Of a DNA stretch of 64,000 nucleotides, positions 8,567-19,099 are shown in pieces. The DNA lies in the NCBI GenBank assembly GCA_025210295.1, contig JAOASC010000046.1, positions 186,001 through 250,000 of the forward strand. Direction: 5' to 3'. Under the pieces are notes generated by a model that was not told the DNA's origin, searched no databases, and worked only from the letters and a program-made list of their open reading frames with translations. Source of the DNA: Flavobacteriales bacterium (lineage in GTDB: Bacteria > Bacteroidota > Bacteroidia > Flavobacteriales_D > Parvicellaceae). Made by a program: the position numbers and the translations under genes. Position 1 is the first letter of the stretch. Every line of letters begins with the position of its first letter.

Positions 8567-11365
8567 TTACTTCAGTAAAGTAAAGTGTCCTGTATAAGAT
8601 TTATCTTTTCCTTCAGGACCTCTTAAATACACTTGATACACATAAACATCTTGTGGAGCTAATTCACCTTTATAAGTTCCATCCCATGGTCTGTTTTCCT
8701 CTGTTTTATACATCAATGTTCCCCAACGATCAAAAATAAGAAACTCAAAATGATCAAAATCTATAGCGAAACCTTCCACAAAAAAGGCATCATTAACACC
8801 ATCTCCATCAGGAGTAAAAGCTGATGGTATATAAACATTGAGTACTGGATCAATTTGAATCATTTTTTGGATCGTGTCTTTACAACCATTCACAGTGGTA
8901 ACGATCAATTGAGGATTATAAACTCCTGTATCGGCATATTGATGCGCCTCTTCAAAATCAATACTTTGATTTCCATCTGCATAATCCCATTCAAAACTTT
9001 CTCCACCTACTGATAAGTTTTGAAAAGCTATCTCAGAATTATACATATCTGTTTGTTCTGGACTTGCTTCAAACATTGCCAATGGTTTAGGCCAAACAGT
9101 AATATATCCCACCTCAACAATAGTATCTTTGCAACCTAAATCATTGGTCACTATTAATGAAGCGTCATAAATTGCATCATCGATATGGCTTGAGTTTCCA
9201 AAACAAATTTCTGGATCTTGACTCGTTTCTATTTCCCCATTCCCAAAAAACCAAAAATAATCTGTTATGGTGGTTGCATTTGCTTGTGAATTATCCTGAA
9301 ATTGAGTACAATAAGGAAAGCATCCCTCCTTAACATCGGCTATAAAATTAGCTTCAGGTTTGGGATGAACCACCACATCATGCCATACAGTATCTACACA
9401 CCCATTTGCAGTCTCAATATTCAATTCAACATGATAAGTTCCAGAAGCTGAATAATCATAAGTTGCAAACTGATTATTGGAAACAGCTCCATTATCTCCA
9501 AAGTCCCAATTGTGGTTAACAATACTCCCTTGAGCGATGGATGACAAATTAAAAAAACTTGTTGGAATTCCATTTTCACAAGTTGTTGTAAAAGAGAATT
9601 CGGCTGTAGGCAATGGATAGACCTGAACAAAATTAGTCACATCACTAACGCAACCATTATTAGAGGATGCTATTAAAGTCACATTAAAATATCCGTCCTG
9701 AGTATATTTATGATTTTGCTCTTCTAATGAAACTAAAGGGCTACCATCACCATAGTTCCATACCCAACTTGTAATATTATCAGGTGCATTGATTGAAGAA
9801 GTATTGGTGAACATCACAGAATCATTTTTACAGGCTGGAATTGAAATAAAGCTAACTTCTGGAATAGGGAAACGAGTTGTTGTTTGTACTAATGTATCAT
9901 CACATCCTTCAGCTGTAACAACAATTAAAGTGATATCATAACTCCCATCCTGAACATAGTTATGTGTTGGTGTTTGGTCTGTAGACTGGATAATACTTGA
10001 CGGTAACACATCTCCAAAATTCCAATTCCACGCGACAATACTTCCTGAAGAAACAGAAGAGGACTCATTAATCACAGGTGGTGTATATAAACAATCATCT
10101 ACAACGGAAAAACTTGCTGTTGGCTCAGCCCTTACTTCAACAGTTATTGTGGTATCATGAATACAATTTAAATCGGAGACTGAGGTTAACTGCACATTAT
10201 AACTACCAGCTGTTGAATAGGTATGAAGAGGCGCTTGAGCTTGGCTTGTCGCTCCATCTCCAAAATCCCATGTCATAGTAACAATACTTCCTGGTGCATC
10301 AATTTGACTTTGATTAGTAAAAGATGTTGTTCCCCCCATACAAACAGTATCTGCAATAAATTCTGATCTTGGAGATGACTTAAACCGAATATGTAAAGTG
10401 TCGATTCCATCACACTGAGGATAGGTTCCTGTTGTACGAATGATATAAGTTCCACTATCCAAGAATGTATAGGTTGCAGTGGTTGCTAAAACATTGCCTG
10501 AAACATCTTCCCAAGAATAACTAGCATAAGTCGGACATGTTCGAGAAAACGGCACAAAACCTGCTTTACAAATTAGGGTATCATTCCCTATAAAATCATC
10601 ATCTATCACTAAATTTTCATCCCAAGTATTTAATTGAGTTAAGAGTTGTTGATCATTCGTTAATTGAGCAAAATGCATTCTAGCTATTGCTTCTGCATGG
10701 CGACTCTGAGAAGCTCCACCTCCAGCTCTATATGGAAACCATGTTTCTCCTTGAATATACAAAGTTCCATCCCCCATATTAGGTCGTGCGGGGTATGCTG
10801 CCGAAACCCCTTGAACATTTCCACATGATGGTGGAGTACTATTTCTTTGATGTGTTACGTTTACAGGTGTAAAATTTGCAAAACTCGCATAAGACCCTGT
10901 TGTTGGGTTAATTGTTGGGTCTGGTGAAAGGTGCCAAGGACCATTTGAATTGTGAAATCTTGGAGGAGAACTTGTTCCAGAAGCACCAGAACCAGTTTCA
11001 GTAATTGCCTGACCTGTTAATGAATTCCATGCTGTACTCATAAAACGTCCTCCAGGAACAGTACTGCCCTCAGTTGACAAAACAACATGTTTACCTGCTT
11101 GAACATGATTCAAAACAGCTGTAACATCTGCATTGGTATAATTTTGATTAATATTATTGTATATCACCACATCATACAATGAGTAATCTGGGAGTGTACT
11201 TCCTGTAATAACATTGACATTTCCAGCGCCAAAAGATGCTTCATAAGCTACTGTAATACCAGCAATCGGAGAGCCATAATAAGGTGACACTAAATAGATA
11301 TTCACTTGTTGACTAAACAATACTTTTGAAAGAATCAACACACACACAACAACAAGAAATCTCAT
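8567..11365 (-). CDS. PKD-repeat secreted protein with CHU_C (T9SS type B) tail
   Basis: This 932-residue exported protein has a signal peptide (MRFLVVVCVLILSKVLFSQ). Residues about 20-110 (NIYLVSPYYGSP..., VVIYNNINQNYTNADV, GKHVVLSTEG) look like a Rossmann/amidotransferase-like fold, but I cannot name it. Six PKD-type domains follow; diagnostic cores are WDFGDGATS, WNFGDV, WNYGDGSPL, WDFGDNG, WFFGNG and WDYADGNQS. The last ~90 residues (VYIPSAFTPDGDGVNDAF, FDRWGTLMY, PWDGTYKG, DVYVYQVYL) are the gliding-motility-associated C-terminal domain used as a T9SS type B sorting signal. It is third in a leftward run with the protease and its PKD paralogue. Binding or scaffold roles are inference. Confidence 0.88.
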   Translation of the reverse strand: MRFLVVVCVLILSKVLFSQQVNIYLVSPYYGSPIAGITVAYEASFGAGNVNVITGSTLPDYSLYDVVIYNNINQNYTNADVTAVLNHVQAGKHVVLSTEGSTVPGGRFMSTAWNSLTGQAITETGSGASGTSSPPRFHNSNGPWHLSPDPTINPTTGSYASFANFTPVNVTHQRNSTPPSCGNVQGVSAAYPARPNMGDGTLYIQGETWFPYRAGGGASQSRHAEAIARMHFAQLTNDQQLLTQLNTWDENLVIDDDFIGNDTLICKAGFVPFSRTCPTYASYSWEDVSGNVLATTATYTFLDSGTYIIRTTGTYPQCDGIDTLHIRFKSSPRSEFIADTVCMGGTTSFTNQSQIDAPGSIVTMTWDFGDGATSQAQAPLHTYSTAGSYNVQLTSVSDLNCIHDTTITVEVRAEPTASFSVVDDCLYTPPVINESSSVSSGSIVAWNWNFGDVLPSSIIQSTDQTPTHNYVQDGSYDITLIVVTAEGCDDTLVQTTTRFPIPEVSFISIPACKNDSVMFTNTSSINAPDNITSWVWNYGDGSPLVSLEEQNHKYTQDGYFNVTLIASSNNGCVSDVTNFVQVYPLPTAEFSFTTTCENGIPTSFFNLSSIAQGSIVNHNWDFGDNGAVSNNQFATYDYSASGTYHVELNIETANGCVDTVWHDVVVHPKPEANFIADVKEGCFPYCTQFQDNSQANATTITDYFWFFGNGEIETSQDPEICFGNSSHIDDAIYDASLIVTNDLGCKDTIVEVGYITVWPKPLAMFEASPEQTDMYNSEIAFQNLSVGGESFEWDYADGNQSIDFEEAHQYADTGVYNPQLIVTTVNGCKDTIQKMIQIDPVLNVYIPSAFTPDGDGVNDAFFVEGFAIDFDHFEFLIFDRWGTLMYKTEENRPWDGTYKGELAPQDVYVYQVYLRGPEGKDKSYTGHFTLLK

Positions 11366-11419
11366 ACTTATAATAGATATACTACTTAGACGAATAAATA
11401 AAAAATAGTTGCTTACTTT

Positions 11420-14062
11420 TTAACGAATTAAAGCTACTGTTCCTCTAAACTTACTAATTACATCGCTTAAGTCAACATACGTGACACTATACACATAAAC
11501 ATCTGCTTCGCAAGGCTCCCCTTTTTCAGTACCATTCCAACCTTCAAATAAATCGTCTGTTTCAAAAATCACTTCTCCCCAACGGTTGTAAATTTGCAAT
11601 AAGAAGCCATTTTCCTTGATCCCAAAAGATGCTACATTAAAAACATCATTTGCACCATCCCCATTGGGAGAGAAAGCATTAGGCACGTAGATATTTTCAA
11701 CCGGCTCAATTAATAAACTTTGATACAAACTATCTACACAATTATTTTGAGTATAAGCTATCAACAACACCTCAAACTTTCCTGTATCTGGGTATTCATA
11801 AACAGGTTCAAACTCTTCCGAAATATCTGTATCTGTTAAGAACCACAAATAACCATCCGTTCCTATACTGTTATTGATTGTTTTGATTTCTCTCTCATAC
11901 ATATTGGTAACAGGAGGAATGATACTAAAATCAGCGATTGGGTTATGGTAAACAGTAAGATAATCTTCCAAAAGTAAGGTATCTTCACAACCAACATCAT
12001 TGGTTACAATGTATTTCATATCAATTGTAACATCCTCTTCATTAGAATTATTTTCAAAACAGTTAGAGAATGTACTTCCTATTCCCAGCCTATTGTTATC
12101 AAAAAACCACTCTTGACTCACCAAACTACTAGAATTTACTTGCGTTTGATCTAGAAAATCGACACATAATGGTGAACAACCACTAAGGCGATTCAAGGAA
12201 AAACTTGCAATAGGAGACGCCTTAACCGTGACAGGGTTTACCAATGTATCTACACAACCATTATCAGAGATCGAGATCAACTCCGCCGAATAAATTCCTG
12301 GTAAAGCATATTGATGAGATGGGTTGGTAACACTTTCATTTGAATTGTCTCCGAAGCTCCAATTTGAAATCATGATAGCTCCTGAAGAAATGCTTGATGA
12401 ATTTTGAAAAAGTGTTGCTCCTTCATTATCACAAACTGTATTGGTTTGAAAACTAGAAATTGGCGCAGGGTAAACCTCAACATTTTGGTTATCCTGAGCA
12501 ATACAACCGTCAGATGACTCAACTAATAATGTTATCGAATAAGTTCCTACTGCATTATATTTATGATTTTCTTCATAGTTAGTCGAAGTATTGCCATCTC
12601 CATAATCCCAAGTAATACTACTAATAACTCCTGGTGAGTTAATTAAAGCTGTACTTTCTATTTGAACACTGTCATACACACAGGCATTGCTAGCATAAAA
12701 ACTAGCTACCGGAACCGCAAAACGTTCTGTTGTTTGAAAAGCTGTATCTCTACACCCATACTCTGTTTCAACGATTAAACGAACATCATAAACTCCTGGT
12801 TGGAAATACTCGTATTGAGGTGTTTCCTCAAGACTTTGAACAAGTGTTACAGGAGAAGCATCTCCAAAACTCCACATATTAGCAGTAATAACACCTTCAG
12901 CCGAAGTAGAACTATTCGTAACATCAACAAACTCATTTAAACAACCATCAGTTACCATAAAATTCGAGGTAGGAGATTCATATATCGTAATTGTATTTAC
13001 ACTATCATCCACACATCCAAATACTGTCTCTACTTCTAACCGAACTGTGTAAACTCCATTATTATTGAATGTAAGTGTTACATCTTCATTGTTTGACGTT
13101 TCAGTACCAATACTCCATTCATAAGTTTCTATTACATCTGAGGAAAGAACCATTGATGAATTAAAAAAATCAGCTTGGTCTCCAGTACATGTATTCACAT
13201 ACTGAAAAGAAGCAGTTGGCTGAGGTAGTACTTGCACTGATTTTGTTACTGTTCCTACGCAGCCATTAAGGTCTGTTCCTACACATGTGATATTATACTC
13301 CCCTGGAGCATTATAATTATGTGAGACACTTTCAAGATTATTGTATACTGTACCGTCCCCCATATCCCATGAAACTGTTGATAGATCATAGAATCCTGGT
13401 TCTAAAAAAGCCTGCACATTAGTCGCTTGACAAATAGAGTCTCTTACTAATGTATAATCAAATATTCCTGTATAAATTAAGTTAGAATAAGTCACATCTG
13501 CTTGCGACCTATTATAAAACCCAAATTCACCTGGAGACATTGAAGCATTTTCCGTGTGAACTAAAGTACCATCAATAGTCACCGAAAAGCCTGTGGCAAA
13601 ATAATCAATGATAAAATTATGATTAAAATGTCGCACCCAATAATTCCCTGGATCAGAAAAAAGAGTTGTCACCCCATTTTGATCTATTTCTCTAATATAC
13701 ATCCCATTACCGTTACCACCTTCATCCCATTGAAATAAATAATAATGAAAATTCCCTACTCCTATTGTCCCTTGCACTCCAAAAACAAACCCCATTTGAT
13801 CATCGTCATTATCATCGGTTCTAATACTTCCTGAGATCGATGTATTGATAAGCTGGCTACCATTCAAAAAATAGACATCAGCTCCATTTACTGTTTGATG
13901 AACGATATTACCTGCTCCCAAAATATCCCAATTCCCCCCTTGTGCATACCACCCATTATTGAAATCATTAATTTGGTTACATTGCCCCAACACTTTATTG
14001 TTTATTAACAATACCAGCATTACAACAATTTGAAGTAATAGTATGTAAAAAGTTTTACTCAT
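11420..14062 (-). CDS. PKD-repeat secreted protein with LamG/thrombospondin-like N-terminus and CHU_C tail
   Basis: This 880-residue exported protein has a signal peptide (to about residue 26). Residues about 27-200 contain DDDQMGFVFGVQG, FHYYLFQWDEGG, GFSVTIDGTLVHTE and PGEFGFYNRSQ, a pattern like thrombospondin C-terminal/LamG jelly-roll domains. About seven PKD-type domains follow (WDMGDGTVYN, WSFGDASPV, WDYGDGNTS, WSFGDNSNE among them; some are degenerate). The C-terminus (IYVPNAFSPNGDGANDVF, IYNRWGEVIFE, WNGTEKG) is the CHU_C T9SS type B domain. It shares linker phrases with the downstream protein (TTERFAVPVASF versus TTTRFPIPEVSF), so the two are paralogues. It starts 14 bases after the protease stop. 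Confidence 0.88.
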   Translation of the reverse strand: MSKTFYILLLQIVVMLVLLINNKVLGQCNQINDFNNGWYAQGGNWDILGAGNIVHQTVNGADVYFLNGSQLINTSISGSIRTDDNDDDQMGFVFGVQGTIGVGNFHYYLFQWDEGGNGNGMYIREIDQNGVTTLFSDPGNYWVRHFNHNFIIDYFATGFSVTIDGTLVHTENASMSPGEFGFYNRSQADVTYSNLIYTGIFDYTLVRDSICQATNVQAFLEPGFYDLSTVSWDMGDGTVYNNLESVSHNYNAPGEYNITCVGTDLNGCVGTVTKSVQVLPQPTASFQYVNTCTGDQADFFNSSMVLSSDVIETYEWSIGTETSNNEDVTLTFNNNGVYTVRLEVETVFGCVDDSVNTITIYESPTSNFMVTDGCLNEFVDVTNSSTSAEGVITANMWSFGDASPVTLVQSLEETPQYEYFQPGVYDVRLIVETEYGCRDTAFQTTERFAVPVASFYASNACVYDSVQIESTALINSPGVISSITWDYGDGNTSTNYEENHKYNAVGTYSITLLVESSDGCIAQDNQNVEVYPAPISSFQTNTVCDNEGATLFQNSSSISSGAIMISNWSFGDNSNESVTNPSHQYALPGIYSAELISISDNGCVDTLVNPVTVKASPIASFSLNRLSGCSPLCVDFLDQTQVNSSSLVSQEWFFDNNRLGIGSTFSNCFENNSNEEDVTIDMKYIVTNDVGCEDTLLLEDYLTVYHNPIADFSIIPPVTNMYEREIKTINNSIGTDGYLWFLTDTDISEEFEPVYEYPDTGKFEVLLIAYTQNNCVDSLYQSLLIEPVENIYVPNAFSPNGDGANDVFNVASFGIKENGFLLQIYNRWGEVIFETDDLFEGWNGTEKGEPCEADVYVYSVTYVDLSDVISKFRGTVALIR

Positions 14063-14076
14063 CTAATCCTACAGCT

Positions 14077-17000
14077 TTATTTTTTTACTTGAACTTTTAG
14101 ATGACGGATACTCTTGTTACCAACCAATGAAACGGTATAAACCCCATCCGACAAATAACTTAAATCTAGGATATTCTCTTGCTCTGCTGAATAAACCAAT
14201 CGACCTATAGCATCATGCACTAGAGTGTGCGTCCAATCTACTTCAGTACTCTTTATATTAAAAATTCCTGATGATGGATTAGGATATATTTTGATCGTAT
14301 TTTGGCTATTTTCTTCTACACCAACATAACCAACATAAACTAAAACAGAATCTGAACTTGAGCAATCCCCTTCTACACCAGAAAGCACAACATAATATGC
14401 TCCTGCTGTATTATAAATATGATATGGATTTCCCATTATTGACGTCCCCCCGTCTCCAAAGTCCCATAAATAAGTGGAAGCAATAGACCCAGTATTAAAA
14501 AACTGTATCCCTTCCCCTGTATTAATGCTATAGGTATTTGCATCAGCTATCACAACTGCATTGGGGTTGACTTGAACTGGTATTGATAATTGCTGACTAC
14601 ACCCACCGTTTATACCAGTTAACGTTAATGTTGTTGAATATTCAAATACTGAGGTTAATTCAGCTATTGTATCTCCTGTACTCCATACGTAACTGTTCGC
14701 TCCACTTGGAGTAAACGTCGTAGCAACCCCTTGACAAATAGATACAGAAGTTGGAGATACAGATAAACTAGGAACAGTATCAACATAAATAATTGAACTT
14801 AAGCTATCTCTACACATTAAATCGTCTACCAAAACCACTTGATATTCTGTTGTAGTAGATGGCGATACAATATGATAATTTGAATTAGGGAGTCCTTGGT
14901 TCCATTCATAAGTTATATTAGGTGTTGTTCCACTCACGATTATTGTCGCATTATCGCCTTCACAAATATGTTGAGCTCCAGAAATAACACCATCTATCTG
15001 ACTTTGCTTAATTGGAATACTAACCTCTCCTACACAAGCTCCTCCATTAACCCCTCGTAACTTTAAACTATCCAATCCTGATGGATAAGACACCGTGACT
15101 TGACTTACTGTATCTCCTGTATTCCAACTATACACATTTGCGCCAGAAGCCGATACAACAACTTCATCACCTGAGCACAAGACTACTTCACTTTGGTCTA
15201 ATATAAGGTTAGGAGTTTGAATAACAGTAATCTCAGTGGTTAATGTATCGCGACATTCATAATTATCTGTTACAACAACATTATACACTGTTGTTGAAAG
15301 TGGAGAAACCTGATGTGCTTCAATTGCAGGCAATCCATTATCCCATGAAAAGGAGGAATTAAGGTCGGTCGATTCAACAGCTATTGTAACCATATCTCCC
15401 TCACACATTACCAAGGAACTGGTAATTGTATTCTCCATAAAGCTTTCTCCGACATATAGTATTTTTTGTTGTTCACACAATCCATCATTGACACCAGTCA
15501 AAACAATAGAATCAACGCCTAAAGGGTAATCTAATGTTATTGACGCATTTGTCCCCCCAATATTCCAGAGGTAAGAATCTGCTCCTGAGGCTACAACTAA
15601 CTCTGTTTCTCCCCTACACAACACAACTGTATCATGCGTCAATGACATGTTAGGATAAGCAATCACTTCGACTTCTGTAGACAGGGTATCATCACAACCA
15701 TAGGCATCGGTTGCAACGACAGTATAATTTGTTGTTAAATTGGGCGTTATGGTATGAACATTTGTATCTCCCAAACCTAAGTTCCAAGCATAACTGACTC
15801 CTACTCCACCTACTTGTTGCACTTCTATCTGAAGGCTATCTCCTTGACACATACGATAAGATGGTATTAAAGACGTTTCCATATTACTTTGGTTTAATGG
15901 AATAGCAACATAGGTAGAGCAATAATCAATATTATCTATTCCATATACGCTTACCGAATCTAAAGAAGTGGGGTAGGTCACAGTAATAGCATTTGTTGTT
16001 TCATAATTATTCCAAAAATAACTTACTCCCCCAGAAGCGGAAACACTAACTGTTTCATCTTTACATAAATTTACTTCTGTTAATGATAGTGAAACATTGG
16101 GAGATGGGAGAACTTCCAAATAGACCTGATCTTGATTTACACAACCATTAGCATCGGTTCCTGTTACTGTATATGTTCCTGAGACTGTTGGCAAATAGCT
16201 AACCCCATCTGTTACACCATTGGTCCATGAATAAGATTGAGCTCCCCCTCCAGAAAAGACAACTGTATTTCCAGTACACGCTGTATCTTTAGTAGACTGA
16301 GCAACAACTGTTGGTAATGGGTTCACTACCACCTGAACTTGAGCATCATTACTACACCCATTGACATCTGTGCCTCGAACAGTATAAGTAACCGTTGAAG
16401 TTGGTGAAAATGCCGTTCCATCAGTTACCCCATGATCCCACGTATAATTTAGCGCACCACTTCCAGTAAGTGTAACATTATCTCCCATACAGAGAGCTTG
16501 AGAAGTGGCATTTGCGGTTACACTAGGAGGTGAGTGAGGTATATATTGAATCTGGACATTAGCTGTAGTTTGACAACCTGAGGTGGTACCTGTTACACTA
16601 TACGTTGTCGCCGTACTTGGAGACACTGTTTGAACAGCGCTAGTCCCCAGACCATTATCCCAACTGTAAGTACTAGAACCTGAAGCTGTTAAAACGGCCG
16701 ATTCTCCTATGCATATTGCTGTTTTTGAAGCGACTATTGATACTGCTGGAGGCTGATTCATAGTGAAATTTCTCACCCCATTGTTATTTGAAACTTCTTG
16801 ATCAGAATTAGAGGTATTTAAGGTGTTTACCCTTACTTCCACTTCAAAGCTATTGGCTCCATTTACCCCAGAAATATTCGGAATTGATATGGTGGTAGCG
16901 TTTCCTGAAGACAATATTCCAGTCCAAGTATAGGTTGTCCAAGCTCCATTATTGACTCTATACCTGATCTTAAAATTATTTAAAGTTTGTGTACCAATAT

Positions 17001-18165
17001 TAGTCACATCAATATTCCCCGTAAATGTTAGGTCACAATCATTTTTATTGACTGTTACATTATCAATACTTAAATCGTACCTGGGTTCACATTTGGCACA
17101 TTGTGTCATCGTACTAAACCCTCCTGACATTCGAGAACGCATTACAGTTCTTTGACCTGCTGTGAACTCTCCAATACAATTTTGATTATTATAGTCCATG
17201 TAATTCTCAACATTCTGATTGTTACAACCTCCAGAACAAGCGTTAGCCACTACTCTAGCATTCCCAGTATCTCCAATACCATCTCCATTTGAACAAACAT
17301 TGGGGTTAAAATCTGAGAAAGTGTGTGGCAATCCAAAATAATGACCAATTTCGTGCGTTCCTACTCTTCCCTGATAGGCTAATCGCTGATTCCAAAAGAA
17401 ATATCCGGCAGAATTGGCTTGTGCCGAGGTATTTACTCCTAAACAAGCAGAGGCTACGATAAAGCACCCTGCGACCCCTGGCATAGTTCCTCCATCTGGA
17501 TCTGCTAAATTGGTATTCCACATTTGAGTAGGTGTTGTTCCTGCTGTTGGACTTAATGGTGCAAAACCTAGATAACCACCAGAAAAAGTATTCACATTAT
17601 TTTGTCCTTGATTATCAATCTCACTAATCACCCAGATATTTAAGTACCTATTTACATCCCAAGTTGCCCCAGGTCTTGAAGCTATAGAACGTGGTGTAAC
17701 TCCTCCTGTTCCAGGTGTAAACACTCTAATTCCTCTAGTAGCATAATTTCCGACAGAACTGCAATTGTGTCGTGTAATACCTGTTGTTGGATTACCACTT
17801 GGATCTTGTTTAGCTAAACAAAAATCTATTCGTGTATCTACATAAACACCTCTTTGCGATATAGAATGTGTCGCTCTAAAATCTCTATTTAATGCGTCTA
17901 TTAATGAAGTGGCTTGCGCATCTGAAATATTAATACCACTGCCTACAGACTGTCCGGTATGCATAACATGGATAACTACGGGAACTGTATATACATTATT
18001 TTCCCTACATCCAATCGCTTTAGTCTCTCCCAACCTCGACAAACGAATAACCTCTTTCATTTCATCTTTAGTAATAGGGTGTGTATGATGCCCACAAAAA
18101 CCTTGAGCAACTATATCTGAAACGATAAACAACAAATAAAAAACAATGAAACTATATTTAAGCAT
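14077..18165 (-). CDS. M43-type zinc metalloprotease with Ig-like repeats, PKD and T9SS type A tail
   Basis: Secreted metzincin protease of the pappalysin/M43 type. I chose ATG 18165 (1362 residues), which gives a clean signal peptide MLKYSFIVFYLLFIVSDIVAQ; an in-frame GTG 12 bases upstream is the alternative. The catalytic domain spans about 55-330. It holds the zinc site HEIGHYFGLPH (271-281) and the Met-turn NYMDY (Met323). Then come a CARDB-like segment (YDLSIDNVTVNKNDCDLTF), about ten Ig-like modules, one PKD domain (WDFGDGGTS) and a type A sorting tail (IKIYPNPSSGIFNI...LSDGVYTV). Substrates are unknown. It leads the three-gene run with the PKD proteins. Confidence 0.9.
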   Translation of the reverse strand: MLKYSFIVFYLLFIVSDIVAQGFCGHHTHPITKDEMKEVIRLSRLGETKAIGCRENNVYTVPVVIHVMHTGQSVGSGINISDAQATSLIDALNRDFRATHSISQRGVYVDTRIDFCLAKQDPSGNPTTGITRHNCSSVGNYATRGIRVFTPGTGGVTPRSIASRPGATWDVNRYLNIWVISEIDNQGQNNVNTFSGGYLGFAPLSPTAGTTPTQMWNTNLADPDGGTMPGVAGCFIVASACLGVNTSAQANSAGYFFWNQRLAYQGRVGTHEIGHYFGLPHTFSDFNPNVCSNGDGIGDTGNARVVANACSGGCNNQNVENYMDYNNQNCIGEFTAGQRTVMRSRMSGGFSTMTQCAKCEPRYDLSIDNVTVNKNDCDLTFTGNIDVTNIGTQTLNNFKIRYRVNNGAWTTYTWTGILSSGNATTISIPNISGVNGANSFEVEVRVNTLNTSNSDQEVSNNNGVRNFTMNQPPAVSIVASKTAICIGESAVLTASGSSTYSWDNGLGTSAVQTVSPSTATTYSVTGTTSGCQTTANVQIQYIPHSPPSVTANATSQALCMGDNVTLTGSGALNYTWDHGVTDGTAFSPTSTVTYTVRGTDVNGCSNDAQVQVVVNPLPTVVAQSTKDTACTGNTVVFSGGGAQSYSWTNGVTDGVSYLPTVSGTYTVTGTDANGCVNQDQVYLEVLPSPNVSLSLTEVNLCKDETVSVSASGGVSYFWNNYETTNAITVTYPTSLDSVSVYGIDNIDYCSTYVAIPLNQSNMETSLIPSYRMCQGDSLQIEVQQVGGVGVSYAWNLGLGDTNVHTITPNLTTNYTVVATDAYGCDDTLSTEVEVIAYPNMSLTHDTVVLCRGETELVVASGADSYLWNIGGTNASITLDYPLGVDSIVLTGVNDGLCEQQKILYVGESFMENTITSSLVMCEGDMVTIAVESTDLNSSFSWDNGLPAIEAHQVSPLSTTVYNVVVTDNYECRDTLTTEITVIQTPNLILDQSEVVLCSGDEVVVSASGANVYSWNTGDTVSQVTVSYPSGLDSLKLRGVNGGACVGEVSIPIKQSQIDGVISGAQHICEGDNATIIVSGTTPNITYEWNQGLPNSNYHIVSPSTTTEYQVVLVDDLMCRDSLSSIIYVDTVPSLSVSPTSVSICQGVATTFTPSGANSYVWSTGDTIAELTSVFEYSTTLTLTGINGGCSQQLSIPVQVNPNAVVIADANTYSINTGEGIQFFNTGSIASTYLWDFGDGGTSIMGNPYHIYNTAGAYYVVLSGVEGDCSSSDSVLVYVGYVGVEENSQNTIKIYPNPSSGIFNIKSTEVDWTHTLVHDAIGRLVYSAEQENILDLSYLSDGVYTVSLVGNKSIRHLKVQVKK

Positions 18166-18218
18166 AACCTTTATCACTTAACACAATAAATTGACGAAGC
18201 ACTTCATCATAAGTTGCC

Positions 18219-18226
18219 CAAAATTA
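18219..18226 (-). promoter_or_regulatory. Promoter -7 element for the protease/PKD run
   Basis: The minus strand reads TAATTTTG, a perfect TAnnTTTG match, about 53 bases upstream of the chosen protease ATG. It is the only such element before the three genes. The gaps inside the run are 14 and 54 bases, so it may serve all three. Confidence 0.45.
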
Positions 18227-18258
18227 GCTCCTTATCTATTTTAAGACAGCTATTATCT

Positions 18259-18287
18259 CGTTAAAAGATCTAATCATCTATTTAACG
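18259..18287. other. Imperfect inverted repeat between two leftward operons
   Basis: CGTTAAAAGAT pairs with ATCTATTTAACG across a short loop, with a single bulged A. It lies 20 bases past the stop of the LytTR gene and upstream of the protease promoter. It could be a weak terminator hairpin for the signalling operon (there is no strong T tract) or an operator for the protease run. Confidence 0.3.
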
Positions 18288-18307
18288 CAAGTAAAAAACA
18301 GATTAAA

Positions 18308-19072
18308 CTACCCTAATGAGGCTAAAACCTTAAAGAATGGCTCTTTTTTTCGAATTGATAATGGCACTTTAGATTGATCAGCCATGAGGATAAAACCTCC
18401 CTCTTTCTTTTCATAACTCACTAAATGCTCGAGATTAATTAAATGTGATTTGTGTGTACGAAAAAAGCCTAATTCTTCTAGCATTTCACTATATTCTTTT
18501 AGTGATTTTGCCACAATTATTTTTCTACCATCTACTAAATAGAATGTAGTGTAGTTAATTTCAGCTTCACATTTTATAATATCTGAAGTCTTTATTAACT
18601 TAATAGAATCCTGAGTTTTTAAGATTATTTTTCGGTTGGTCTTCAGCACAGAAGTCAAATGTTCTTTCAGAATTTCAAATTGTACTAACACATCTTTACT
18701 GTTAACTTCCCTATCCTTTACCTTATCAATCGCTGCTGTTAAGTCTTCTAAATCAATTGGTTTTAATAAAAAATCAATTGCACTAATTTTAATAGCGTTT
18801 AAAGCATAATGACTGTGTGCAGTTGTTATGATTACAGCAGCTTTAAGCTCTTCTTTTACTTCATCCAGTAAATCAAACCCAGACTTACCATTATCTAATT
18901 CGATATCTAAAAACACAATATCATAGTCGGTCTTTTCTAGATTTTCTAGCGCTTCAGCGTAAGTATTAGCCACAGCTATCTCTTCGAACAATTCAGAAAA
19001 ATTGTTTTGAAGTAAAAAAAGTAAAACTTCACTTACTTCTTTTATATCGTCTATAATTAATACTTTTAACAT
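18308..19072 (-). CDS. LytTR-family response regulator
   Basis: This 254-residue two-component regulator has a receiver domain at residues 1-120, with acidic pocket Asp8/Asp9, phospho-acceptor Asp56 (DIVFLDIEL), Thr (VIITTAHS) and Lys (LLKPIDLEDL). A LytTR DNA-binding domain occupies about 150-250 (KTSDIIKCEAEINYTTFYL, FFRTHKSHLINLEHL). LytTR regulators bind direct-repeat promoter sites as dimers. It is the last gene of a three-gene leftward operon, 27 bases after the LytS-type kinase, which is its likely phosphodonor. Targets are not evident. Confidence 0.92.
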   Translation of the reverse strand: MLKVLIIDDIKEVSEVLLFLLQNNFSELFEEIAVANTYAEALENLEKTDYDIVFLDIELDNGKSGFDLLDEVKEELKAAVIITTAHSHYALNAIKISAIDFLLKPIDLEDLTAAIDKVKDREVNSKDVLVQFEILKEHLTSVLKTNRKIILKTQDSIKLIKTSDIIKCEAEINYTTFYLVDGRKIIVAKSLKEYSEMLEELGFFRTHKSHLINLEHLVSYEKKEGGFILMADQSKVPLSIRKKEPFFKVLASLG

Positions 19073-19099
19073 AACAACTAATCAAAGGTATTTTATTTT

